Source: Pseudomonadota bacterium
Lineage (GTDB): Bacteria > Pseudomonadota > Gammaproteobacteria > Xanthomonadales > Xanthomonadaceae
NCBI GenBank assembly: GCA_025355485.1
Contig: JANXZP010000142.1
Location: forward strand, 1-6,109
DNA: 6,109 nt
Direction: 5' to 3'
In this document: piece after piece, positions 1 through 6,076 of the stretch
Numbering within the stretch: the stretch's first letter is position 1
How the letters are laid out: the number at the start of each line of letters is the position of its first letter
The notes under the pieces: model-generated
The model's database searches: none
What the model saw: the letters and a program-made list of their open reading frames with translations, nothing else
Told to the model about the DNA's origin: nothing
Translations under genes and position numbers: made by a program

Positions 1-516
1 CTTGTTCGACAGGCCCAGCGCGAAACCCATCTTGCGGCACTGGTACGGCTGCAGGCCTTGCACGAAGTTCACTTCGAGCAACTGGATCGCGTCGGGGTTT
101 TCCTCGGCGGTCTTCTCGATCTCGACGCCGCCATCGGCCGACGCGATGTAGCTGATCGACTTGCTGCTGCGATCGACGAGCACCGACAGGTACAGTTCCT
201 TGAGGATGTCGTTCGCCTCGCTGATCAGCACCACGTCGACCGGCAATGCGCGACCACCGGACTGGTAGGTGACCATGCCCTTGCCAAGCATCGCGGCGGC
301 GGCTTCCTTCGCGGCCTCGGGTGTCTTGACGAGCTTGACGCCGCCGGCCTTGCCGCGGCCGCCTGCGTGGATCTGCGCCTTCACCACCCATTGCGTACCG
401 CCGAGCGCAGTCGCGGCTTCGGCAGCTTCGTCCGGTGTGCGCGCAACGCGCCCGGCAGGCACCGGAATGCCGTACTCGGCGAACAGTTCCTTGGCCTGGT
501 ATTCGTGGAAATTCAT
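1..516 (-). CDS. sucC: Succinyl-CoA ligase [ADP-forming] subunit beta, 5' part only
   Basis: This is the beginning of the beta subunit of succinyl-CoA synthetase. The enzyme is cytoplasmic and in the TCA cycle interconverts succinyl-CoA and succinate with substrate-level formation of ATP or GTP. The 172 codons seen are the N-terminal ATP-grasp region of a protein normally about 390 residues long; the rest, including the CoA-ligase domain, lies beyond base 1. The protein starts MNFHEYQAKELF, the classic start of the family. It has the nucleotide-binding stretch VVKAQIHAGGRGKAGGV at residues 44-60, KELYLSVLVDRSS at 106-118 and GGVEIEKTAEE at 129-139, all closely like E. coli SucC. The ATG at 516-514 is preceded by a good Shine-Dalgarno (AAGGTG on the minus strand, bases 521-526) about five bases away. 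It is transcribed divergently from pilS. sucD would be expected beyond the left edge. No frameshift is seen. Confidence 0.96.
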   Translation of the reverse strand, partial: MNFHEYQAKELFAEYGIPVPAGRVARTPDEAAEAATALGGTQWVVKAQIHAGGRGKAGGVKLVKTPEAAKEAAAAMLGKGMVTYQSGGRALPVDVVLISEANDILKELYLSVLVDRSSKSISYIASADGGVEIEKTAEENPDAIQLLEVNFVQGLQPYQCRKMGFALGLSNK

Positions 517-589
517 GCGTCACCTTCGGATGGGGGCGATTAGCGATCATCGACGCGAACACGGTGCGTGCGCGAACCGCAACCGTCGT

Positions 590-618
590 ATTGTGGGCAA
601 GCGAGGTTGCAAAGGCAA
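590..618 (-). promoter_or_regulatory. Possible sigma-70 promoter for sucC
   Basis: Read on the minus strand, TTGCCT (618-613) and CACAAT (595-590) are separated by 17 bases. Each matches four of six consensus positions for a sigma-70 -35 and -10 box. The placement would leave a leader of roughly 65-70 bases before the sucC ATG, which is plausible. The match is weak and rests on spacing and position only. Confidence 0.25.
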
Positions 619-639
619 AAACGGGGCGTGGTTGCATCC

Positions 640-645
640 TATACT
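640..645 (+). promoter_or_regulatory. Possible -10 element for the pilS-pilR-glycosyltransferase operon
   Basis: TATACT differs from the TATAAT consensus at one position and is one of few AT-rich hexamers in the 160-bp divergent region. It would start transcription near 652, about 25 bases before the chosen pilS start at 677. No convincing -35 box lies 16-18 bases upstream, where the sequence is A-rich. An activator would be needed if this is a real promoter. Confidence 0.25.
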
Positions 646-676
646 CATGTCGTGTCAGGCCACGTCAGGGCGGGTC

Positions 677-2302
677 ATGGTCATCCCTTTCAATTTGCGC
701 GCGCCCGAACCCGGCGAAGCAGGGCTGCGCCGCGAGTTGTATTTCCTCACCCTGTTCCGCGTGCTCGAAGCGGGCTTGCTCGCGTTCGCGGTACTCAACC
801 CGTTGCGGCTCGATGCGTTCGGCGTGCGCAATCCGGCGTGGGCGTCCGCCATCGCGATGGCGTACCTGGCCATGAGCTGCGCGCTGTTCCTGCTCGTCGG
901 CAACCCGCGCTGGCGACTGCGGCAGCATGTGGCGATCGGGATCACGCTGGACCTGGTGGTGTTCGTCGCGGCGTTGCACAACGTCAGCGGACTGAGCAAC
1001 GGCATCGCCCTGCTGATGCTGTTCAACGTCGCCGCGAGCGCACTGCTGCTGTCGCTGCGCTGGAGCCTGATTGTCGCGGCGCTGGCCGGACTGGCGCTGA
1101 TCGGCGAGTACGTCTATTCGCAACTGGTGCTGCAGGTGGTTCGCTCGCTACCGGAAACGGCGATGTTCGCGGTCATGTACCTCGCCGCCGCCTTGCTGAC
1201 CAACCTGCTCGGTCGGCAGTTGCGTGCGACCGAAGTGCTGGCCGAACAGCGCGGCGCCGAAGTGGACAACCTGGCGCGGGTCAACGAGATGATCATCCGG
1301 CGCATGCGCACCGGCCTGCTCGCGGTGGATGCCGACAACAGCATCCGCCTGTTCAACGAAGCGGCCTGGTATCTGCTCGGAAATCCGTCGCCGGAGCGGC
1401 GCATGCTGGTGGACGTCGCCCCCGAACTCTCGCGCCGGCTCTGGCACTGGCGCCAGCAGCAGCGCTCGGACAGCACGCCGCTGTCGCTGGCGGCGGATAC
1501 GCCGTCGGTGATTCCGCGCTTCACCGCGCTGGGCGGGATCGACGAACTCACCCTGATCTTCCTCGACGACACCTCGCTGCTATCGCGCCGCGCCGAGGAA
1601 CTGACCCTGACCACGCTCGGCCGGCTTTCGGCGAGCATCGCGCACGAGATCCGCAACCCGCTCGCCGCGATCAGCCATTCCGCGCAGTTGCTGCGCGAGT
1701 CGCACATCGAACCGGAGTCCGACCACCGCCTGGTCGAAATCATCAATTCGCAATGCCAGCGCATGGACGGGATCGTGCAGAACGTGCTCGGCCTGGCCCG
1801 GCGCGACCGCTCGCGCCCGGAAGCGCTGGAACTCGGTGCATGGGCCCAGCATTTTGTCGCCGATTTCCAGCACAGCCAACCGGACCAGCACGACCAGTTG
1901 AAAGTCATCGCACCGGCTATTGCCTTGCGCGCGATGATGGATCCGCAGCAGTTGCAGCAGGTCGTCACCGTGCTGGTGCAGAACGCGCTGGCCTACGGAC
2001 GCATGCCGGCGGAACCGGCGCGGGTGACCCTGGTCGTGCACAACGACAGCGAAGGCGGCGGACCGATGCTGGATGTGGTCGATCGCGGCCCGGGCATCCC
2101 GCCCAGCGTGGCCGAACACCTGTTCCAGCCGTTCTTCACCACCAGCGAGCACGGCACCGGCCTGGGCCTGTATATCGCGCGGCAACTGTGTGAAGCCAAC
2201 CAGGCCAGCCTCGATTTCATCCCATTGCCGGGCGGCGGCTGCTGTTTCCGCATCGCGATGACGCGGACCGAGCCGTTGGCGCGCAGTGCGACACTCGCCT
2301 GA
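677..2302 (+). CDS. pilS: Type IV pilus sensor histidine kinase PilS
   Basis: This is an inner-membrane two-component sensor kinase that is expected to phosphorylate PilR and so control pilin transcription. The 541-residue product starts with about six hydrophobic segments (roughly 22-42, 57-75, 84-102, 107-126, 129-149, 161-178), as in P. aeruginosa PilS. A PAS-like region follows at about 200-300. The H-box SIAHEIRNPLAA has the phosphoacceptor His323. The ATPase domain has the N-box QNALAYG (Asn436), the G1 box VVDRGPGIPP (Asp469), the F-box LFQPFFTT (483-489) and the G2 box GTGLGLYIAR (493-502), so the kinase looks complete and active. The frame stays open upstream to 269, but that part is antisense to sucC. 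ATG 677 is preferred because AGGG lies about seven bases upstream; ATG 647 is an alternative start adding ten residues. The pilR gene follows after 101 bases on the same strand. Confidence 0.93.
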   Translation: MVIPFNLRAPEPGEAGLRRELYFLTLFRVLEAGLLAFAVLNPLRLDAFGVRNPAWASAIAMAYLAMSCALFLLVGNPRWRLRQHVAIGITLDLVVFVAALHNVSGLSNGIALLMLFNVAASALLLSLRWSLIVAALAGLALIGEYVYSQLVLQVVRSLPETAMFAVMYLAAALLTNLLGRQLRATEVLAEQRGAEVDNLARVNEMIIRRMRTGLLAVDADNSIRLFNEAAWYLLGNPSPERRMLVDVAPELSRRLWHWRQQQRSDSTPLSLAADTPSVIPRFTALGGIDELTLIFLDDTSLLSRRAEELTLTTLGRLSASIAHEIRNPLAAISHSAQLLRESHIEPESDHRLVEIINSQCQRMDGIVQNVLGLARRDRSRPEALELGAWAQHFVADFQHSQPDQHDQLKVIAPAIALRAMMDPQQLQQVVTVLVQNALAYGRMPAEPARVTLVVHNDSEGGGPMLDVVDRGPGIPPSVAEHLFQPFFTTSEHGTGLGLYIARQLCEANQASLDFIPLPGGGCCFRIAMTRTEPLARSATLA

Positions 2303-2403
2303 GCACGCGCCGTCGTCTTCGGTCAGAGCCCTAGCCCGGTCGCCGCGCATCGGCTAAGGTGATCGTGCAGGGGATACGGCAACGGAATGGGCAGGCAGGA
2401 AGC

Positions 2404-3825
2404 ATGGCGAACGCGCGCAGTGCACTGGTGGTCGACGACGAGCGCGATATCCGCGAGCTGTTGGTCCTGACCCTGGGCCGGATGGGTCTGCGCGTGGACA
2501 CCGCCGCCGACCTCGCCTCGGCCCGCGCGCAGCTCGCCGAACAACCGTACGACTTGTGCCTGACCGACATGCGCCTGCCCGACGGCAGTGGACTGGATCT
2601 GATCACGCACATAGGCAACCGCTACCCGGACACGCCGGTGGCGATGATCACCGCCTACGGCAATGTCGATGCCGCGGTCGGCGCGCTCAAGGCCGGCGCT
2701 TTCGACTTCGTGTCCAAGCCGGTCGATCTGACCGTGTTGCGCCGGCTGGTCAGCAACGCGCTGGAGCTGCACCAGCAGCGCCGCGCCGCGCCAGTAGCGG
2801 CGGTGGCGGCGGGCCTGACCGGCGAATCGGCGGTGATGCAGCAGCTGCGCCAGACCATCACCAAACTCGCGCGCAGCCAGGCGCCTGTGTATATCGCCGG
2901 CGAAACCGGCTCGGGCAAGGAGCGCGTCGCCAGGCTCATCCACGAACAGGGTCCGCGTGCGAAGGGTCCGTTCGTACCAGTCAACTGCGGCGCGATTCCG
3001 GCCGAGCTGATGGAGAGCGAATTCTTCGGCCACAAGAAAGGCAGTTTCACCGGCGCGCACATCGACAAGGACGGACTGTTCCAGACCGCCAACGGCGGCA
3101 CCCTGTTCCTCGACGAGGTCGCCGAACTGCCGCTGCACATGCAGGTCAAGCTGCTGCGCGTGATCCAGGAAAAATCGGTGCGGCCGGTCGGCGCATCGAT
3201 CGAAGTGCCGGTGGACGTGCGCATCCTCTCGGCCACCCACAAGGATCTCGCGCAACTGGTCGCCGACAACCGCTTCCGCCACGACCTGTTCTACCGGCTG
3301 AACGTGATCGAGCTGCGGGTGCCGGCATTGCGCGAACGCGCCGACGACATCCCGTTGCTGGTCGACTCGATCCTCAAGCGGCTTTCTGCCGAAGCCGGCG
3401 AAACGCTGCCGCAACTGGACGCCGACGCATTGCAGGCGCTGCGCGAATATCCCTTCCCCGGCAATGTACGCGAACTGGAAAACATCCTGGAACGCGCCAC
3501 AGCGCTGTGCGAGGGCGAACAGATCCATCGCAGCGACCTGCGCCTGCCCACCCCCCTTGCGCCGCAGGCCACGCAAACGACGCGCGCGGCCGGAACCTTC
3601 GCTGCGGCCGCCGCGCTGCACGTCACCGGCGAGCACCCGGTGTTCCGCATGCCCGCCGGTAACAGCAACGGCGACGGCCTGCCCAGGCATATCGAGCAAC
3701 TCGAGCGCGACGCGATCACCCGTGCGCTGGAAGAATGCCGATACAACAAGACCAAGGCCGCCGCCAAGCTCGGCATCACCTTCCGCGCGCTGCGCTACAA
3801 GCTGAAGAAACTGGGAATGGAATGA
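2404..3825 (+). CDS. pilR: Type IV pilus sigma-54-dependent response regulator PilR
   Basis: This is an NtrC-family activator that, when phosphorylated by PilS, uses ATP to open sigma-54 RNA polymerase at the pilin promoter. The 473-residue protein has the three expected parts. The receiver domain (about 6-120) has acidic Asp11-Asp12, phosphoacceptor Asp55 in LTDMRLPDG, Thr83 and Lys105. The AAA+ domain (about 137-380) has Walker A GETGSGKE (166-173), the sigma-54 contact loop as GSFTGA (213-218), Walker B GGTLFLDEV (231-239), the FRHDLFYRLN arginine-finger segment (291-300) and FPGNVREL (351-358). The Fis-type helix-turn-helix (about 435-473) ends RALRYKLKKLG. An Ala-rich, apparently unstructured linker of about 50 residues joins the last two. 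ATG 2404 is chosen because AGGA at 2397-2400 precedes it and MANARSALVVDDERD fits the family start. A GTG at 2359 would add 15 unlikely residues. The stop overlaps the next start codon (ATGA), implying one operon with coupled translation. Confidence 0.95.
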   Translation: MANARSALVVDDERDIRELLVLTLGRMGLRVDTAADLASARAQLAEQPYDLCLTDMRLPDGSGLDLITHIGNRYPDTPVAMITAYGNVDAAVGALKAGAFDFVSKPVDLTVLRRLVSNALELHQQRRAAPVAAVAAGLTGESAVMQQLRQTITKLARSQAPVYIAGETGSGKERVARLIHEQGPRAKGPFVPVNCGAIPAELMESEFFGHKKGSFTGAHIDKDGLFQTANGGTLFLDEVAELPLHMQVKLLRVIQEKSVRPVGASIEVPVDVRILSATHKDLAQLVADNRFRHDLFYRLNVIELRVPALRERADDIPLLVDSILKRLSAEAGETLPQLDADALQALREYPFPGNVRELENILERATALCEGEQIHRSDLRLPTPLAPQATQTTRAAGTFAAAAALHVTGEHPVFRMPAGNSNGDGLPRHIEQLERDAITRALEECRYNKTKAAAKLGITFRALRYKLKKLGME

Positions 3826-5222
3826 TCGAGCAAGTCGCTTCCGGGGCATCGCCAAGCCGCAGTCACCGTTTCATTTCGAAGATTCCACTGCTGCTGATCC
3901 TGCTGTTGTCGGCCTGGATCCAGTTCACGGTCGTGGCTCGCACCGAGACCTGGAATCCGTTGGCTGCGGATGCATCCACCTACTTCCTGTCGGCATACAA
4001 CCTCGATCATTACGGGGTGTATTCGAGGACAGTGACCTTCCCGCCGGAACAACATCCGCAAGCACCACCTCCGGATGCGTATCGATCGCCCGGATATCCA
4101 CTGTTCCTGCGATTGCATGGCCATCCGGAACCCAGCATGGACTTCCTGGGAAGGGTCATGCTCGTGCAGGCGGGTCTTGGCGTTGCATCGGTGTGGATGA
4201 TGTACCTGATCGCGACCCGATTCATGCGACGCCGCTGGGCCTGTGTTGCGGCCTTGCTGACTGCAATCAGCCCACACCTCGCTGTCGCCAGCACGTATAT
4301 CCTCACCGAATCGCTGTTTTTTTTCCTGTTGCTTGCATCCATGCTCGGACTGCTATGGTCGATGGAGTCCGCAAGGCGATGGCCATTTGTGGTGACCGGA
4401 TTGCTCTGCGGCCTGTGCAGCCTGGTCAGGCCGACGGTGGAGTTCCTTCCGGTGCTGGCTGTGTTCGCGGTGCTGGTGATTCCGCGCCTCAACGCCTGGC
4501 GAACCCGTGTGCTGCTGGTGTTTCTCGGCTTTGCAATCGCGATGTCGCCATGGCTGGTCCGCAACGCAACTTTGCCGGACCAGAGCGGCCAGCCCAGCCT
4601 GATGGTGCAATTCCTGATGCAAGGTTCGTATCCGAACTTCATGTACCAGAACAACCCACTCACCTACCCCAACCCGTATGCCTACGACCCTGACGCAGGC
4701 CGTATCTCCGGCAGCTTGTCGAATGCGCTCGCCCACATCGCACAAAACTTCAGGAACGAACCCATCACCACCGCACGCTGGTATCTGATCGGGAAACCGG
4801 GATTTTTCCTGTCGTGGACGAGCCTCGAATCGAACAAGGCGCACGATGGCGGCGACGTTTTCGTCTATCCGGTCAAGCGCACTCCGTATCGCGACGACCC
4901 GCGGTTCGTGCTACTGCGCAACGTGGCATACGTGCTGCACTGGCCGCTGATGTTGTTGGGCTTGATCGGCGCGTGCATGCCCTGGTGGCGCCCACGACGC
5001 TGGGGATTGAGCGGTGAGTTGTTGATCGCTGGGCGACTGGTATCGCTGGTCATCCTGTATGCGATCGGCTTCCACATGATCGGCGCGCCGTTTCCTCGCT
5101 ATGGCGTTCCTTTCAGGCCCTTGTTGTATCCATTGGCGGTCCTGGCTGGCGTGGCGTTGTGGCGGTCAAGGCGTGTTGGCAACGACGCCATGGAACAGGA
5201 AATGCCTTTGCACGCCCCTTGA
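3822..5222 (+). CDS. GT-C fold membrane glycosyltransferase (PMT_2/ArnT-like), candidate pilin glycosyltransferase
   Basis: This is a 466-residue polytopic membrane protein, not assigned to a named gene. It has a basic N-terminus (Arg13, Arg16, Lys20), then a hydrophobic segment at about 21-38. A predicted periplasmic loop follows, with Asp50 in PLAADASTYFLSAYNL, a position typical of the catalytic acid of GT-C enzymes. Next come YRSPGYPLFL (87-96), a signature of PMT_2-like proteins, TYILTESLFFF (158-168), CSLVRPTVEFLP (199-210) and PWLVRN (243-248). About ten transmembrane segments are likely. A soluble periplasmic region lies at about 250-365, and FPRYGVPFRPLLYPLAV (424-440) lies near the end. 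Family members transfer sugars from polyprenyl-phosphate donors on the periplasmic face of the inner membrane. The start overlaps the pilR stop (ATGA) and pilA is the next gene, so the pilin is the obvious candidate acceptor; that is inference. Third-position usage looks more relaxed than in pilSR, and bases 4317-4324 are eight T in a row, suggesting a more recently acquired gene. Lipid A or another surface glycan remains a possible acceptor. Confidence 0.8.
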   Translation: MIEQVASGASPSRSHRFISKIPLLLILLLSAWIQFTVVARTETWNPLAADASTYFLSAYNLDHYGVYSRTVTFPPEQHPQAPPPDAYRSPGYPLFLRLHGHPEPSMDFLGRVMLVQAGLGVASVWMMYLIATRFMRRRWACVAALLTAISPHLAVASTYILTESLFFFLLLASMLGLLWSMESARRWPFVVTGLLCGLCSLVRPTVEFLPVLAVFAVLVIPRLNAWRTRVLLVFLGFAIAMSPWLVRNATLPDQSGQPSLMVQFLMQGSYPNFMYQNNPLTYPNPYAYDPDAGRISGSLSNALAHIAQNFRNEPITTARWYLIGKPGFFLSWTSLESNKAHDGGDVFVYPVKRTPYRDDPRFVLLRNVAYVLHWPLMLLGLIGACMPWWRPRRWGLSGELLIAGRLVSLVILYAIGFHMIGAPFPRYGVPFRPLLYPLAVLAGVALWRSRRVGNDAMEQEMPLHAP

Positions 5223-5251
5223 AGTTGCGTTGTGCCATAACTGCCGTATTA

Positions 5252-5266
5252 CGTCACTTAGTGACG
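5252..5266. promoter_or_regulatory. Perfect 15-bp palindrome, candidate PilR upstream activating site
   Basis: CGTCACTTAGTGACG has seven-base arms around a single central T. Its centre lies about 136 bp upstream of the predicted pilA start, the distance typical of NtrC-family enhancer sites. The site begins 30 bases after the glycosyltransferase stop. It has no T tract, so it is unlikely to be a terminator. The protein that binds it is not shown by the sequence; PilR is the best guess because it is encoded in the same cluster. Confidence 0.5.
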
Positions 5267-5297
5267 CCCTGCGCCAGTGCTGTGCATCCATGACCTA

Positions 5298-5329
5298 ATG
5301 CGTCATGCGGGGACCCGCATCCGACGCAT
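5298..5329. repeat. Long interrupted inverted repeat followed by a 10-bp palindrome
   Basis: The left arm is ATGCGTC then ATGCGGG (5298-5311). The right arm is CCCGCAT, two extra C, then GACGCAT (5314-5329). All fourteen arm bases pair, with GA at the centre and one two-base bulge. The left arm is also a tandem of two ATGCG units. Directly after it, 5330-5339 is the perfect palindrome GAAGCGCTTC. The element spans about -97 to -66 relative to the predicted pilA start, between the upstream palindrome and the sigma-54 core. It could be an operator or cruciform-prone site. It lacks a T run, so it is not a standard terminator for the upstream gene. Confidence 0.55.
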
Positions 5330-5368
5330 GAAGCGCTTCGTTATTCACACTTTCCGCGCTGGACTCTT

Positions 5369-5385
5369 TGGCATGGATGGTGCAA
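5369..5385 (+). promoter_or_regulatory. Sigma-54 (-24/-12) promoter of pilA
   Basis: TGGCAT, five bases, then GTGCAA matches the sigma-54 core TGGCAC-N5-TTGCA. The invariant GG (5370-5371) and GC (5382-5383) are exactly ten bases apart. Transcription would start near 5395, giving a leader of about 88 bases before the pilA ATG. Pilin promoters controlled by PilS/PilR are known to use sigma-54, and both regulators are encoded just upstream, so core, spacing and context agree. Confidence 0.85.
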
Positions 5386-5420
5386 TGTTTTACACGCACG
5401 TTCACAGCCTACGCCGACCA

Positions 5421-5465
5421 ATGGACGGGAAAGCTGGGGTCGGTGCACGTGAGAGTTTCGTCCAT
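5421..5465 (+). promoter_or_regulatory. Predicted 5' UTR stem of pilA mRNA
   Basis: ATGGACG (5421-5427) pairs with CGTCCAT (5459-5465). After a two-base GG bulge, AAA (5430-5432) pairs with TTT (5456-5458). The remaining 23 bases form an inner region containing the palindrome GTGCAC (5443-5448). The stem lies wholly within the predicted leader and ends six bases before the pilA Shine-Dalgarno at 5472-5476. It would leave the ribosome site free and could protect an abundant mRNA from 5' decay; that role is inference. Confidence 0.45.
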
Positions 5466-5482
5466 CACCCTAGGGGTACACC

Positions 5483-5932
5483 ATGAAGAATATCCAGAAA
5501 GGCTTCACCCTGATCGAGTTGATGATCGTGGTCGCCATCATTGCGATCTTGGCCGCCATCGCCATCAGCCAGTACCAGGACTACGTCATCCGCTCGCAGG
5601 TTTCGGAAGGTTCCGCGCTGTCCGACGGCGTCAAGACCGCCATGGCCGAGTACTACCAGAACAACGGCAAGTTCCCGAGCCTCAACGTCTCCGCCGGTCT
5701 TTCAACGGCGGCCTCGATCAAGGGCCAGTACGTGAGCTCGATCAATGTCGGCACCAAGAATGGCGTCATCACTGCGGCCTACGCCGCTGGCGGCACTAGT
5801 AAGGCCAATGTCAAGATCAACGCCATGACCCTCCAGTTCTCTGCAGTCACCAATGCCGGCAGCATCGAATGGCATTGCGTTAGTAGCAACCTCCCACAGA
5901 AGTGGTGCTCCAGCAGCTGCAAGTGTCAGTAA
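5483..5932 (+). CDS. pilA: Type IV pilin (major pilin type)
   Basis: This is the pilin precursor. After leader cleavage in the inner membrane it polymerises into the pilus used for twitching, adhesion and DNA uptake. The 149-residue product has a short basic leader MKNIQKG, the prepilin peptidase site between Gly7 and Phe8, and the mature start FTLIEL with the conserved Glu5 (precursor Glu12). The hydrophobic helix runs to about residue 30, then YQDYVIRSQVSEG, typical of proteobacterial type IVa pilins. Mature position 22 is Ser where many pilins have Pro (ISQYQDY instead of LPAYQDY). The C-terminal disulfide region starts normally at WHC (Cys132) but ends LPQKWCSSSCKCQ, giving four cysteines (132, 142, 146, 148) instead of the usual two. 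A strong AGGGG (5472-5476) lies six bases before the ATG. The gene has its own sigma-54 promoter and a terminator just after the stop, so it can be transcribed alone. Confidence 0.94.
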   Translation: MKNIQKGFTLIELMIVVAIIAILAAIAISQYQDYVIRSQVSEGSALSDGVKTAMAEYYQNNGKFPSLNVSAGLSTAASIKGQYVSSINVGTKNGVITAAYAAGGTSKANVKINAMTLQFSAVTNAGSIEWHCVSSNLPQKWCSSSCKCQ

Positions 5933-5954
5933 TGCTTCCTTGACAGCTTGAGCC

Positions 5955-5987
5955 GAAAGGGCCGCCTCGTGCGGCCCTTTCTTTGTG
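5955..5987 (+). terminator. Intrinsic terminator of pilA
   Basis: GAAAGGGCCGC (5955-5965) pairs perfectly with GCGGCCCTTTC (5971-5981) over a five-base CTCGT loop, giving an 11-bp GC-rich stem. The T-rich tract CTTTCTTTGT overlaps and follows its 3' side. It begins 22 bases after the pilA stop. Its strength and position suggest that pilA is mainly transcribed as a single-gene message. Confidence 0.88.
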
Positions 5988-6060
5988 TCCCGGTTGGATC
6001 CGCCGACACTGCCGCAGGCCTGCACCGATGGCGTTGCGGGCTCGCAGAGCGCAGCTGATT

Positions 6061-6076
6061 TGGCACGTTCGATGCA
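6061..6076 (+). promoter_or_regulatory. Second sigma-54 promoter, for a gene beyond the right edge
   Basis: TGGCACG, four bases, then ATGCA is a near-perfect match to the sigma-54 core TGGCACG-N4-TTGCA. GG (6062-6063) and GC (6074-6075) are exactly ten bases apart. Transcription would start near 6087 and read out of the window. It lies about 75 bases after the pilA terminator, and no open frame with a pilin or other recognisable product begins before base 6109. A 10-bp palindrome GCAGGCCTGC at 6014-6023 lies about 70 bp upstream of the predicted start and could be an activator site. The likely target is a second pilin or pilus gene controlled by the same PilR. Confidence 0.75.

Noticed and set aside
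269..676. N-terminal extension of the pilS frame upstream to 269
   Set aside because: It lies antisense to sucC up to 516, has no homology to sensor kinases, and the PilS-like membrane domain begins only after 677.
2332..2356. Possible hairpin TAGCC/GGCTA between pilS and pilR
   Set aside because: Only five pairs with a 15-base loop and no T tract. It is not convincing as a terminator or attenuator; the rest of the 101-bp gap shows nothing.
2359..2403. GTG start for pilR at 2359
   Set aside because: It would add 15 residues not typical of PilR, and the only purine-rich stretch (TAAGG) touches the codon itself. ATG 2404 has an AGGA upstream and fits the family start.
3735..3821. Upstream extension of the glycosyltransferase frame inside pilR
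   Set aside because: It overlaps the pilR helix-turn-helix coding sequence and gives a highly charged, non-homologous stretch. The ATGA overlap at 3822 is the natural start.
2323..3855. 510-codon open frame on the minus strand over pilR
   Set aside because: It is a shadow of the GC-rich pilR gene. The plus-strand protein has all receiver, AAA+ and HTH motifs, while the minus-strand product is low-complexity and resembles nothing.
5252..5339. Terminator for the pilSR-glycosyltransferase operon in the pilA upstream region
   Set aside because: The inverted repeats there have no following T run, so they do not look like an intrinsic terminator. No other one is seen between 5223 and 5482.
6035..6046. 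Small TGCG/CGCA stem near the right edge
   Set aside because: Four base pairs in GC-rich DNA is expected by chance.
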